13,696 nt of DNA from Aliishimia sp045106335 (GCA_045106335.1 JBGCEM010000127.1:1-13696); one strand, 5' to 3'; counted from the first letter of the stretch, positions 1 through 7,054 are shown. A program made the numbers and translations. The notes: generated by a model not told the origin, from the letters alone.

Positions 1-316
1 CCGTATCGAATTCGACCATCTCATTATCCAAAAAACTCTCGAAGACCGGCATATCCTCGCGCGGAAGTGTGTTTCGGGAATAGCCGTCTATGATCGACAT
101 CACCTCCAGCATGGGCCAAACGCCGTCACGACGCGCAGCGATCTTGGTCAAATCCGCTGGAGGTGTACGCGATACCTTCGCATTAGGGCCATCGCCGTGC
201 CCGTACACACCGTGGCAGGAGACGCAGTTTTCCAAATATAGGGATTTCCCTGTGCTATCTGCTTCCAGCGAAGAGCCAAGAAAAGTAAGTGCTATGACAA
301 TAAATATTTGCTTCAC
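1..316 (-). CDS. Small exported monohaem cytochrome c (3' end cut by window edge)
   Basis: Read on the minus strand from a GTG at 316, this gives 105 codons before the window edge. A hydrophobic signal peptide (about residues 1-19, ending SSLEA) is followed by the haem attachment motif CVSCH at 31-35. A Met in the segment DMPVF (M89) is the probable sixth haem ligand. A periplasmic or membrane-attached class I c-type cytochrome shuttling electrons between respiratory complexes is the expected role; the partner is unknown. The start rests on reading frame, the signal peptide and a GTAGGG ribosome-binding site just upstream; an ATG at 333 is in another frame and soon hits a stop. The protein aligns along its length with the cytochrome at 4420-4827, so the two are paralogues. 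A perfect FNR box lies 56 bp upstream, suggesting induction at low oxygen. The C-terminus is outside the window. Confidence 0.85.
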   Translation of the reverse strand, partial: MKQIFIVIALTFLGSSLEADSTGKSLYLENCVSCHGVYGHGDGPNAKVSRTPPADLTKIAARRDGVWPMLEVMSIIDGYSRNTLPREDMPVFESFLDNEMVEFDT

Positions 317-344
317 GTTCGCCCTACTTTCATGAAGTTATTCA

Positions 345-385
345 AGGCTAGAGCAATGGCGAAGAAATACGTTGATCCTGATCAA
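345..385 (-). promoter_or_regulatory. FNR-type promoter of the first cytochrome gene
   Basis: Positions 372-385 read TTGATCCTGATCAA, a perfect match to the FNR/FnrL palindrome TTGAT-N4-ATCAA. Its centre is 378.5. On the minus strand a TAnnnT hexamer (TAGCCT, 345-350) is centred 31 bp further on. That is the spacing expected when the box is centred at -41.5 and the -10 is at about -10.5 (class II activation), putting the transcript start near 337, about 20 nt before the GTG. In the plus direction no -10-like hexamer sits at the right distance, so the site probably serves the cytochrome and not the aldo/keto reductase. Which family member binds (FNR, FnrL or DNR) cannot be told from the sequence. 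Confidence 0.8.
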
Positions 386-427
386 GTGCGGCTGCTTCCA
401 AAACTAGAGCTCTGATCTATTTCCTCC

Positions 428-474
428 GCGCTTTGAGGAATGTTCTCGCTGAGCGCCGTTCGTAGCGCTTTGAG
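428..474. repeat. 10-bp direct repeat, 37-bp period
   Basis: GCGCTTTGAG occurs at 428-437 and again at 465-474, in the leader region of the aldo/keto reductase gene. A GAGCGC between them is complementary to the GCGCTT start of each copy, so short hairpins are possible. It could be a pair of regulator half-sites or chance; no known operator was recognised. Confidence 0.3.
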
Positions 475-561
475 TGAACCACTTCTCTGAAGAACGAAAC
501 GGCGACTGGTGGCACAGTCAAATATCTGCTTCAAATGGTACTCAACAGGGAGTTGCCAAGA

Positions 562-1551
562 ATGGAAAAACGACAGGTTGGTCAGACAGGGCTTACGATT
601 GATACGCTTGGACTAGGTGGCGCGCCACTCGGAGGCAATTTTGTTGATCTTGATTATGCGCAGGCCGCGGATTTGATACAGGCTGCAAAAGACGCTGGCA
701 TCGGTTATTTTGATACTGCTCCTTGGTACGGATTTGGAAGATCTGAGCGTGTCATGGGCGATATGCTGCGCGGCACGGAGTATGTACTTTCTGACAAAGT
801 CGGAAGACTTCTCCACCCGGGCGCAGTCGCAAACCCGATGGACTTTGGCATGATTGAGCCGTTGCCTTTCCACGTTGTGTACGACTACGGATACGATGGC
901 ATCATGCGCGCCTACGAGGACAATCTTCAGCGCCTCGGGCTCGACAGGATTGATATCCTTTTTGCTCACGACATCGGCGTTTTCCAACATGGAGAAGAAA
1001 ACGCGCGCCACTTTCGAGACTTGGAAAAAGGCGGTTATCGCGCGATGGATGAGTTGCGCAAGGCAGAAGACGTCAAGGCAATTGGACTGGGTGTGAACGA
1101 GAACGAAGTCTGCCTGGATGCCCTAAATATTGGGGACTGGGACGTTTTTCTATTGGCCGGACGTTACACATTGCTCGAGCAGACGCCACTGGACACGCTT
1201 TTCCCAGCCTGTCGTACGGCGGGGACATCAATCATCTGCGGAGGCCCTTTCAATTCGGGCATATTGGCGGGTCGCGACATGTGGAACTACGCAAAGGCAC
1301 CCGCTGAAATCATAGAAAAGGCGCGTGCGCTCGGTGCTGTCGCCAACGCGTTCGCTGTTCCTTTGGCGGCTGCGGCTCTGCAGTTTCCACTGATGAATGA
1401 TATCGTCAGTTCTGTGATACCAGGCCCACGCGATAAGAGCGAACTGGAGCAAATTATTGACTGGTTTAAAGCACCAATTCCAACGGAGTTTTGGGCGGCG
1501 TTGAAATCAAAAGGGCTAATCGACGAAGCGGCACCAGTACCGTCGGGCTAA
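562..1551 (+). CDS. Aldo/keto reductase, aldose 1-dehydrogenase (L-fucose/D-threo-aldose dehydrogenase) type
   Basis: A 329-residue soluble NAD(P)-dependent oxidoreductase of the aldo/keto reductase superfamily. The catalytic tetrad is visible: D51 and Y56 in FDTAPWYG, K79 in SDKVG, and H136 in FAHD. The run after Y56 (GFGRSE) and the overall sequence resemble D-threo-aldose 1-dehydrogenase (L-fucose dehydrogenase) and pyridoxal 4-dehydrogenase, which oxidise the anomeric carbon of sugars to lactones or pyridoxal to its lactone. The substrate here is inferred only from family resemblance. I place the start at 562 and not at the in-frame ATG at 535, because AGGGAG lies nine bases before 562 and the family's N-terminus begins there. 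The gene converges on the SDR at 1657-2415. No FNR-type promoter points at it. Confidence 0.85.
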   Translation: MEKRQVGQTGLTIDTLGLGGAPLGGNFVDLDYAQAADLIQAAKDAGIGYFDTAPWYGFGRSERVMGDMLRGTEYVLSDKVGRLLHPGAVANPMDFGMIEPLPFHVVYDYGYDGIMRAYEDNLQRLGLDRIDILFAHDIGVFQHGEENARHFRDLEKGGYRAMDELRKAEDVKAIGLGVNENEVCLDALNIGDWDVFLLAGRYTLLEQTPLDTLFPACRTAGTSIICGGPFNSGILAGRDMWNYAKAPAEIIEKARALGAVANAFAVPLAAAALQFPLMNDIVSSVIPGPRDKSELEQIIDWFKAPIPTEFWAALKSKGLIDEAAPVPSG

Positions 1552-1656
1552 ACAAGAACTGGTAACCCGCCGCATCCTAGTTTCAGATTTGGTGTGCGAA
1601 CAAACGTGACAGGACCTTAACAAACAAAGCTCGAGCGAAATGTTTCTGGTTAAGGC

Positions 1657-2415
1657 TCAGATTGATCCAGCCTCGACCATATAATTGTTCGCTGTGCACA
1701 TAGCGGAATCATCCGATGCCAGAAACAGCACCATGCGTGCCACATAGACTGGGTCGATCAGGTCGGGCAAACATTGCCGCATACGGTGTTTATCAAGCGC
1801 CTCCGGCGTCGCCCACAGTTCTCTTTGCCTTTCCGTCATGATCCATCCGGGCACTACTGTATTAACCCGTATGCGATGTTCTCCTAAGTCGCGGGCCATG
1901 GTACGGGTCAACCCATGTACCGCTGCCTTGGCAGTGGCATATGAGGGGAACCCGCCGCCTGCTTCCCACCAGGAATTCGACCCCATGTTGATGATCGAAC
2001 CACCGCCTGCTTCGATCATACCTGGCGCCACGGACTGGATTGCAAAGAACATGTGACGCAGATTGGTATGCATCCGTTCGTCCCAGTATTCGGCGGTCAC
2101 ATCAGTCCAGTTGTGCCGGTCGTCGCGCGCAGCGTTATTAACCAGAACCGAGGCTGGCCCAAGTCGCGAAGCCAAGAGTTCGAGAGCGGCACGCAAAGCG
2201 TCAACGTCTCTCAAATCGCAAATCTCGTAGGCAATTTCCCCTGGCGTTTTACTGGCGAGCGTTGCGCTTGCTTCTTCATCGAGATCGAGAAAACCGACCC
2301 GGCAACCCTGTGCAGCAAATGCAGTCACCATCTCCGCCCCTATCCCTGAGGCGCCGCCGCTGACGAATACTGTTTTTTCTTCAAGGCTTGGATAAGTTGC
2401 GAAGTTGGAGAGCAT
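1657..2415 (-). CDS. Short-chain dehydrogenase/reductase, aldose 1-dehydrogenase-like
   Basis: A 252-residue classical SDR. The cofactor-binding motif SGGASGIG is at 19-26 (Ser where Thr is usual). The structural NNA motif lies in the middle, and the catalytic pair Y159 and K163 is in YATAK, preceded by a Ser-containing NMGSNSWW strand. The YPSL N-terminus, the DDRH, YWDER and NLRHM segments and the LFLASDD tail resemble Caulobacter D-xylose 1-dehydrogenase (XylB) and related sugar dehydrogenases, as I recall them. The likely reaction is NAD(P)-linked oxidation of an aldose to its lactone; the exact sugar is unknown. Of several in-frame starts, the ATG at 2415 is preferred because the family N-terminus starts there and GGGA lies upstream. 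It is divergent from the next gene across a 103-bp shared promoter region. Confidence 0.85.
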   Translation of the reverse strand: MLSNFATYPSLEEKTVFVSGGASGIGAEMVTAFAAQGCRVGFLDLDEEASATLASKTPGEIAYEICDLRDVDALRAALELLASRLGPASVLVNNAARDDRHNWTDVTAEYWDERMHTNLRHMFFAIQSVAPGMIEAGGGSIINMGSNSWWEAGGGFPSYATAKAAVHGLTRTMARDLGEHRIRVNTVVPGWIMTERQRELWATPEALDKHRMRQCLPDLIDPVYVARMVLFLASDDSAMCTANNYMVEAGSI

Positions 2416-2518
2416 GTCGATTGTTCCCGATTTATACATTTTATTAAGTCTGATAATGCTGTGCACTCTGTCGGTAACGGCAGTTTGGGTTTCTGGTCAA
2501 CAGACAGGGGAGAGTGAA
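2416..2518. promoter_or_regulatory. Divergent intergenic promoter region between SDR and hydroxy-acid dehydrogenase
   Basis: This 103-bp gap separates two divergently transcribed sugar-metabolism genes. It opens with an AT-rich stretch (about 2430-2460), which probably carries back-to-back promoters. No FNR box or other operator was recognised. AGGGGAGAG near 2506-2514 is the ribosome-binding site of the plus-strand gene. Confidence 0.45.
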
Positions 2519-3400
2519 ATGCGAGAAACGATTGGATTCATCGGCTTAGGGTATATGGGTCACGGCATGGCCAAAAACATCCTGGCTAAGGATTATTCCC
2601 TGGCAGTGCTTGCGCATCGCAATCGCGAACCAATCGAAGATCTAGTGTCGCGCGGCGCAAGCGAAGTAGCAACGGTACAAGCGCTTGCCGAAGCCTCCGA
2701 CATCGTCTTTCTGTGCCTGCCAGGCTCGCCTCAGGTCGAAGCGGTGGTGGAGAAACTGTCGGCAGGATTGTCCAATGGCGCCATTATTGTCGATTGTTCG
2801 ACATCTGATCCTGTTTCCACAGCGCGATTGTCACAAAAACTGATGGAGCACGGCTTACATCTGGTGGATGCACCGTTGGGTGGAACGCCAGTTCAGGCCG
2901 AAGAAGGTACATTATCGGCTATGGTTGGGGCAGATGATGTGGTGTTTGAGCGCGTAAAGCCAGTGATCGAAGCCTGGGCCGGCACTGTCGTTCACATTGG
3001 CAAACCGGGGGACGGGCATCGTATGAAGCTGCTCAATAACTTCCTCTCACTGGGCTACGCGGCACTTTATTCAGAGGCGCTTGCACTAGGACAGAAAGTG
3101 GGGATTTCTGTTGAGACCTTCGACAGCGTGATCCGCGGTAGCCGAATGGATTGCGGCTTTTATCAAACCTTTATGGGATATGCCTTGGAAGGCAATCGTG
3201 AAGCACATAAATTCACATTGATCAACGCGCTAAAGGACCTCACCTACCTCGAGAGCATGGCCGATGCCGCCGGTGTCGCCAATCCGACGGGCAATGCGGC
3301 AAAGAACAGTTTTGCTATGGCGCTCGCCGCGGGTGGCAACGGACCCGAGGACTATGTACCACATCTTGCTGATTTCGTAGCACGGCGGAACGGTCTGTAA
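2519..3400 (+). CDS. NAD(P)-dependent beta-hydroxyacid dehydrogenase (3-hydroxyisobutyrate dehydrogenase family)
   Basis: A 293-residue cytosolic oxidoreductase. The N-terminal Rossmann motif is GFIGLGYMGHGMA at about 5-17. A DCSTSDP segment follows, then DAPLGGTPVQAEEGTL (substrate-binding region) and the catalytic Lys in the K-x3-N motif (K170, N174). Family members interconvert short 2- or 3-hydroxy acids and their semialdehydes (3-hydroxyisobutyrate, tartronate semialdehyde, succinic semialdehyde, sulfolactaldehyde). The usual DAPVSGG signature is changed here to DAPLGGT, so the substrate is probably not 3-hydroxyisobutyrate. The start at 2519 has a strong AGGGGAGAG ribosome-binding site and matches the family N-terminus; an upstream in-frame start would add 38 residues overlapping the SDR. 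Its partners suggest a sugar or sugar-acid route. Confidence 0.85.
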   Translation: MRETIGFIGLGYMGHGMAKNILAKDYSLAVLAHRNREPIEDLVSRGASEVATVQALAEASDIVFLCLPGSPQVEAVVEKLSAGLSNGAIIVDCSTSDPVSTARLSQKLMEHGLHLVDAPLGGTPVQAEEGTLSAMVGADDVVFERVKPVIEAWAGTVVHIGKPGDGHRMKLLNNFLSLGYAALYSEALALGQKVGISVETFDSVIRGSRMDCGFYQTFMGYALEGNREAHKFTLINALKDLTYLESMADAAGVANPTGNAAKNSFAMALAAGGNGPEDYVPHLADFVARRNGL

Positions 3401-3588
3401 GGCCGGTATCCGGAGATCCACGATCGGAAAAACCGATGCACTTGGGGTCTTATTGATAGTAGTAAGGACTCTCGGGTTTGCTCAAATGCGTTTTTCGCGG
3501 TGCCTTGAGGGAATGGGTGTGAGGCAGAATTTGACCAGTCAGCATACATTTGCTGCATCGGACAAAAAGTTAAGCTATCACGGGACAT

Positions 3589-4371
3589 GTGGAAGATCTG
3601 TCTCCGATAACACTGGGATTCCTCGGCAGTCTCATTGCCGGGTCCATGACGGCGATAGGCGCTATTCCCGTACTATTTGGTAGAACGCCCAGTCGCGGCG
3701 TGCGCGACATGTCGCTGGGCTTTGCCGCAGGAGTTATGCTCTCGGCGTCTTTCTTTTCGTTGATCATTCCAGCCCTGGAGGCTGCAGAAGTAAGCTTTGG
3801 GCCCGGCGCAATTCCAGCTGCAATTGCGGTCGTCGGAATTCTTTTGGGGATGGGTGTCGTAGCCTTTCTGAACGAAGCCTTGCCTCATGAACATTTCAAG
3901 TCCGGTCGTGAAGGGCCGGAAAGCTCATCGCTGCGCCAGGTCTGGCTCTTCATTTTTGCAATCACGATCCATAATTTCCCGGAAGGATTGGCCGTTGGCG
4001 TGGGTTTTGGCGCCCACGGAGCGTCAGGCGGTATGCCACTCGCAATTGGCATTGGCTTGCAAAACTTGCCGGAAGGCTTGGCCGTGGCCGTTGCGCTGTT
4101 GGGTGAAGGTTATGGGCGTTTCAAATCCTGGGGTATCGCTGCGCTGACCGGACTTGTGGAGCCGATCGGGGGTGCGCTCGGTGCAGCCGTCATCGCCTTT
4201 TCCGAACCTTTTCTACCGTGGGGTCTAGCTTTCGCAGCGGGCGCAATGCTCTACGTTATAAGTCATGAGATCATCCCTGAGACACACCGGAGCGGTCACC
4301 AGAATAAGGCCACTCTGGGTTTGTCGATCGGCTTGGTCCTTATGCTCTTTTTGGATGTTTGGTTAGGATAG
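3589..4371 (+). CDS. ZIP family divalent metal transporter (GufA/ZupT-like)
   Basis: A 260-residue inner-membrane protein made almost entirely of hydrophobic helices, the usual size for a bacterial ZIP. The two signature helices are present: HNFPEG (H128, N129, E132) and QNLPEG (Q158, N159, E162). A later helix carries SHEIIPE. This set matches the binuclear metal site of the Bordetella ZIP structure as I remember it (His, Asn, Glu, Gln, Glu and a late Glu), so the Gln in the second motif is normal. It should import zinc, iron or another divalent metal into the cytosol; the ion cannot be read from the sequence. The start is a GTG at 3589; the overlapping ATG at 3587 gives only a very short frame. 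The ribosome-binding site is weak. It converges on the second cytochrome gene. Confidence 0.88.
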   Translation: MEDLSPITLGFLGSLIAGSMTAIGAIPVLFGRTPSRGVRDMSLGFAAGVMLSASFFSLIIPALEAAEVSFGPGAIPAAIAVVGILLGMGVVAFLNEALPHEHFKSGREGPESSSLRQVWLFIFAITIHNFPEGLAVGVGFGAHGASGGMPLAIGIGLQNLPEGLAVAVALLGEGYGRFKSWGIAALTGLVEPIGGALGAAVIAFSEPFLPWGLAFAAGAMLYVISHEIIPETHRSGHQNKATLGLSIGLVLMLFLDVWLG

Positions 4372-4401
4372 AGCAAGCAATCAATCGACAGCGCGCGCAT
4401 C

Positions 4402-4427
4402 ATTTCAAGCAACTTGAAATCATTTTT
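4402..4427 (+). terminator. Probable rho-independent terminator of the ZIP gene
   Basis: An 8-bp inverted repeat, ATTTCAAG / CTTGAAAT (4402-4409 and 4413-4420), with a 3-base loop is followed by a short T run (4423-4427) on the plus strand. The stem is AT-rich, so it may be weak. It overlaps the stop codon of the convergent cytochrome gene. Confidence 0.45.
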
Positions 4428-4827
4428 CCTGCACAGATTCCAAATAAGTAATTACGTTTGCGAGCGGCAACCCGGTCATAAGTGACTGGCCGCTCTCTAA
4501 TCGCAGCGCCACGTTTTGGTCACTCTCCAGCGACGGCCCAAAAATAGGCATTTCGCCGCCATGGGCAAGCAATGGGGACCGGCCATCGATCTGCATTGCT
4601 ACCGCTTCCATCGGAAACACGCCGTTGTTCCTTTTCGCAAGTTCCGTGAGATCAGGTGTCTCGATGGCCAGCATTTCGGCCATTGGTCCAAATCCTTTGG
4701 AGTTCAGGCCATGGCATTGCCAGCAGTTTGTCATGTACAAATCTTTGCCTGCCTGAATATCTATCTCTTGCGCTGATGCTACGCTTGCAGCGGCTAGCAC
4801 CAGTATCATTCCTCTATAAAACGCCAT
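4420..4827 (-). CDS. Small exported monohaem cytochrome c
   Basis: A 135-residue precursor. A signal peptide (about 1-19, ending ASVASA) precedes a mature domain with the haem-binding motif CWQCH at 35-39 and a candidate distal ligand M93 in GGEMPIFG. The segment IDGRSP-LLAHGGEMPIFG is typical of small class I cytochromes c. It acts in the periplasm as an electron carrier; the partner oxidase or reductase is not in the window. An AGAGG ribosome-binding site sits nine bases before the ATG. It is a paralogue of the cytochrome at 1-316, sharing the GK-LY-N-CxxCHG start, the pattern of P-DLT, G-V-P-M and IDG, and the MP[IV]F ligand segment. No FNR box lies directly upstream; it could be read through from the Hsp20-pfkB unit, but a 274-bp gap intervenes. 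Confidence 0.9.
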   Translation of the reverse strand: MAFYRGMILVLAAASVASAQEIDIQAGKDLYMTNCWQCHGLNSKGFGPMAEMLAIETPDLTELAKRNNGVFPMEAVAMQIDGRSPLLAHGGEMPIFGPSLESDQNVALRLESGQSLMTGLPLANVITYLESVQEK

Positions 4828-5101
4828 ATCAATTTTCCTCTGTAAGATCTCTAGAAAAGCATAGGTATCCCACTAACAGTTAGCGAGGATTTCGTCTTTT
4901 TTTAGGAAGCGGAACACTCGGTAGCTCCAAGCTTTCCTGACAATGGAAAGAACAACGAGGCTGAAGATTGCGTGTTCTTAGTATCGGCCATTGCCCAAAT
5001 TGCCTCCCTCGTGTCTTGCCATCCCGCGCGAGCCACTCTGTGCCTATACCAAAAGCATCCTGGACCAACTCAAATGCGAACGTCGTGCAGACAGGTCGGA
5101 C

Positions 5102-6037
5102 CTAGAAACGCTCTAATCGGCACTCGGGGAACAAGGATTCAGTTTTTGCACGGTCACACAATGCGGTTCCCTCAGTACTAACCGTTGCAGCGGCCGCGGC
5201 TACGCCCCATTTCAAGGCTTGCGCGGGCGGATCGCCACGTGAAAGTGACAACGTAAAGGCGCCCACCAACGCGTCTCCTGCCCCAATTTTGCTGCGCACG
5301 GTTGCCTTTGGGGCGTGACAAAAGAATTTCTCATCGCCGGCGACCATAACTGACCCTTCAGCGCCGTGTCCTGTCACAACAATTCGCGCAACACCGCGCT
5401 GGACTAAACTTTCAGTAAAAGACACATTCTCGTCAATGGATCGCATTGGTTGTGCAACTGCTTTTTCGATTTCACTGCGGTCCAGTCGCAAAACATCAAG
5501 AGGAGCGACAGGAGTATTGATCAGACGCATTAGCGGCGCCTTTGAAGTGTCGACGATCAAACGTCCGTTGCACCGCGAAACGACATCCTGCACTTCTTGT
5601 GGAAAGTTTTCCGCCAGACCATTGGCAACACCACCGCTGAGTATAACAAGCCCATCGCTTGGTACCGTGCCTGAAATTTTGTCCAGAAGCGCCTGAGCTT
5701 CGCCATAACTCATCAGGCTTCCGGGCAAAGTGAAGCGAAACTGTTCGTTCGTCTCATCATCGGTTACCGCCAGACTGTAACTCGTGTCTCCAACAACTCG
5801 GTGTTCCACGATGGGGACTTTTTCCGACACCAATAAGTCCAATAAGCGGTCGCCCATTGGCCCTCCGACCACGACAAATGCCCTCACACTGCCGCCCAAT
5901 TTTACAATCGCCCGCGCAGCATTCACTCCCCCTCCGCCCGGATCAATCTGAGGAGTTCGACAATATAGCTTCGGTCCCGCAGTTACCCGCTCTGTTGAGG
6001 TTGCGTAATCGACCGCTGGTTTGAGTGTAATTGTCAA
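5102..6037 (-). CDS. pfkB: PfkB-family sugar kinase, 6-phosphofructokinase II type
   Basis: A ribokinase-fold kinase of 311 residues, similar in length and N-terminus to E. coli Pfk-2 (TITLKPAVD against TLTLAPSLD). The likely reaction is ATP-dependent phosphorylation of fructose 6-phosphate in the cytosol; tagatose 6-phosphate or fructose 1-phosphate are alternatives. Visible are substrate Asp D10, the PGGGGVNAARA segment (G34-G37, N39), and the anion-hole and catalytic motif GAGD at 252-255. Two motifs differ from Pfk-2: the SLPPG segment reads GVANG (about 136-140), and the Mg-binding NxxE reads DRSE (186-189). The start is uncertain: the frame has no ATG, so I use TTG at 6037, with GAG just upstream; a start a few codons earlier is possible. 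It lies 106 bp behind Hsp20 on the same strand and probably shares that FNR promoter. Confidence 0.85.
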   Translation of the reverse strand: MTITLKPAVDYATSTERVTAGPKLYCRTPQIDPGGGGVNAARAIVKLGGSVRAFVVVGGPMGDRLLDLLVSEKVPIVEHRVVGDTSYSLAVTDDETNEQFRFTLPGSLMSYGEAQALLDKISGTVPSDGLVILSGGVANGLAENFPQEVQDVVSRCNGRLIVDTSKAPLMRLINTPVAPLDVLRLDRSEIEKAVAQPMRSIDENVSFTESLVQRGVARIVVTGHGAEGSVMVAGDEKFFCHAPKATVRSKIGAGDALVGAFTLSLSRGDPPAQALKWGVAAAAATVSTEGTALCDRAKTESLFPECRLERF

Positions 6038-6143
6038 AATCTCATTTAAAATCAGCCTTCTCCAGTTTTAGTGATTTTCACGCTTCTTAAAGCTCAACTC
6101 TTCCATGAAAGTTACAATGTACTGATCAACCCTAGTAGAGTGT

Positions 6144-6647
6144 TCACTTTGAAGAGACTTTGATCTTTCGAGCCGGTTCGTTCGGTTCGCCCTTTGGCAT
6201 GGTGATATGCAAGATCCCTTTGTCGAACTCAGCAGTTATTTTCTCCACTTCAACTGTATCGGGTAGCGACATGGTTCTGGCAAAGCTGCCATAGCTTCTC
6301 TCGCTGATGCGGAGATCGCCCGTGTCATCGTGCGTGACATTCTTTTGTCCACGGAGCGTCAAGTGACCGTCCTTAAGTTCGATTTCGACGTCTTTTTCCG
6401 CAAGACCGGGCAACTCGGCCGTCAATTCGATGGCCGCATCGGTTTCATTTATGTCGATCGCCGGTGATATTGCTCCCGTCATATCTAGTGAGGGGAAACC
6501 AGTCCGCTGCGCGGCTGTCTCCAATGGTGAGAATTGCGAAGCGCCACCAAAAAACCTTGACATCATCGCCTCCATCTCGTGCCTGAAGTTGTCGGCCAAT
6601 AGATTTCTTCCTGAGATCAGTTGTGATGATCTTTTGTCTTCAAGCAT
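6144..6647 (-). CDS. Small heat-shock protein, Hsp20/alpha-crystallin family
   Basis: A 167-residue cytosolic chaperone that holds unfolding proteins without ATP. A variable N-terminal arm (about 1-60) with amphipathic NFRHEMEAMMSRFF precedes an alpha-crystallin domain (about 62-157) with ELPGLAEKDVEIEL and the GIL strand in KGILHITMPK. A C-terminal I-x-V anchor (I162, V164) follows. I place the start at 6647, because GGAGGAGAG lies seven bases before it. Longer in-frame starts at 6665 and 6752 exist, but 6752 lies upstream of the predicted transcript start. Followed by pfkB on the same strand and preceded by an FNR-type box, it appears to belong to an oxygen-limitation regulon and not only to heat shock. 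Confidence 0.93.
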   Translation of the reverse strand: MLEDKRSSQLISGRNLLADNFRHEMEAMMSRFFGGASQFSPLETAAQRTGFPSLDMTGAISPAIDINETDAAIELTAELPGLAEKDVEIELKDGHLTLRGQKNVTHDDTGDLRISERSYGSFARTMSLPDTVEVEKITAEFDKGILHITMPKGEPNEPARKIKVSSK

Positions 6648-6687
6648 TTTTTGACTCTCCTCCATTTTCGCAGTCTGAATGCGATAT

Positions 6688-6728
6688 GGTGTAACCAAAA
6701 CGCAGATAATGTCTTTGATCTTGCTCAA
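6688..6728 (-). promoter_or_regulatory. FNR-type promoter of the hsp20-pfkB unit
   Basis: Positions 6715-6728 read TTGATCTTGCTCAA, matching 9 of the 10 conserved positions of TTGAT-N4-ATCAA. The box ends 68 bp before the Hsp20 start codon. At the class II spacing the -10 would fall at 6688-6693, which reads TACACC on the minus strand, a weak hexamer. The transcript would then start near 6680, giving a leader of about 33 nt. Confidence 0.65.
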
Positions 6729-7013
6729 CACAGATTGTGTACCGCATGACAAAACTCCGCCTGTGTAGTCAACGTGTCATCTCTGAAGCCAAGTTTTTCC
6801 TCATAATTAGTTGCAACTTACTGTCAGTCCTGCGTCGCAGCCCACCCGATCTCCGACGCATCTCAAACATAGAGGGCATTCAGACTCGACGCAGTTGGTC
6901 AGCCCAATCTGAGTGGTCAGGTTTGAGTAGTGCAGAAAACCTATCTGTGACTCGCCCATCCAGTCTCAAGCAATTTTACTCTGGCAGTTCGATTGGCCGC
7001 CTCTAGGACCCAA

Positions 7014-7054
7014 TTGATCTCAATCATGGCGACGTAAACCCTAGTATGTAGAAT
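7014..7054 (+). promoter_or_regulatory. FNR-type promoter of the acsA-E1-E2-ACP operon
   Basis: Positions 7014-7027 read TTGATCTCAATCAT, matching 9 of the 10 conserved FNR positions. The hexamer TAGAAT (7049-7054), one base from the TATAAT consensus, is centred exactly 31 bp downstream of the box centre, the class II geometry. The transcript should start near 7061-7062, leaving about 27 nt before the ATG at 7089. This also argues against the in-frame GTG at 7059 as the start codon. Confidence 0.75.

Noticed and set aside
642..655. TTGATCTTGATTAT, 8/10 FNR-like
   Set aside because: Inside the aldo/keto reductase coding region and not placed to drive any gene.
4055..4080. Gln instead of His in the second ZIP metal motif (QNLPEG)
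   Set aside because: Gln is found at this place in the studied bacterial ZIP structure, so it is not a defect.
4933..4953. Inverted repeat CTTTCC / GGAAAG as a terminator after pfkB
   Set aside because: No T run follows on the minus strand and it lies about 150 bp past the pfkB stop.
4880..5068. 62-codon minus-strand open frame between the second cytochrome and pfkB
   Set aside because: Basic, low-quality composition with no motif or start signal.
6116..6129. ATCAA half-site (ACTGATCAAC) upstream of pfkB
   Set aside because: The partner half-site AATGT does not match; only half a box.
6737..7006. 89-codon plus-strand open frame in the Hsp20-acsA gap
   Set aside because: No ribosome-binding site or known motif, and it overlaps a divergent promoter region.
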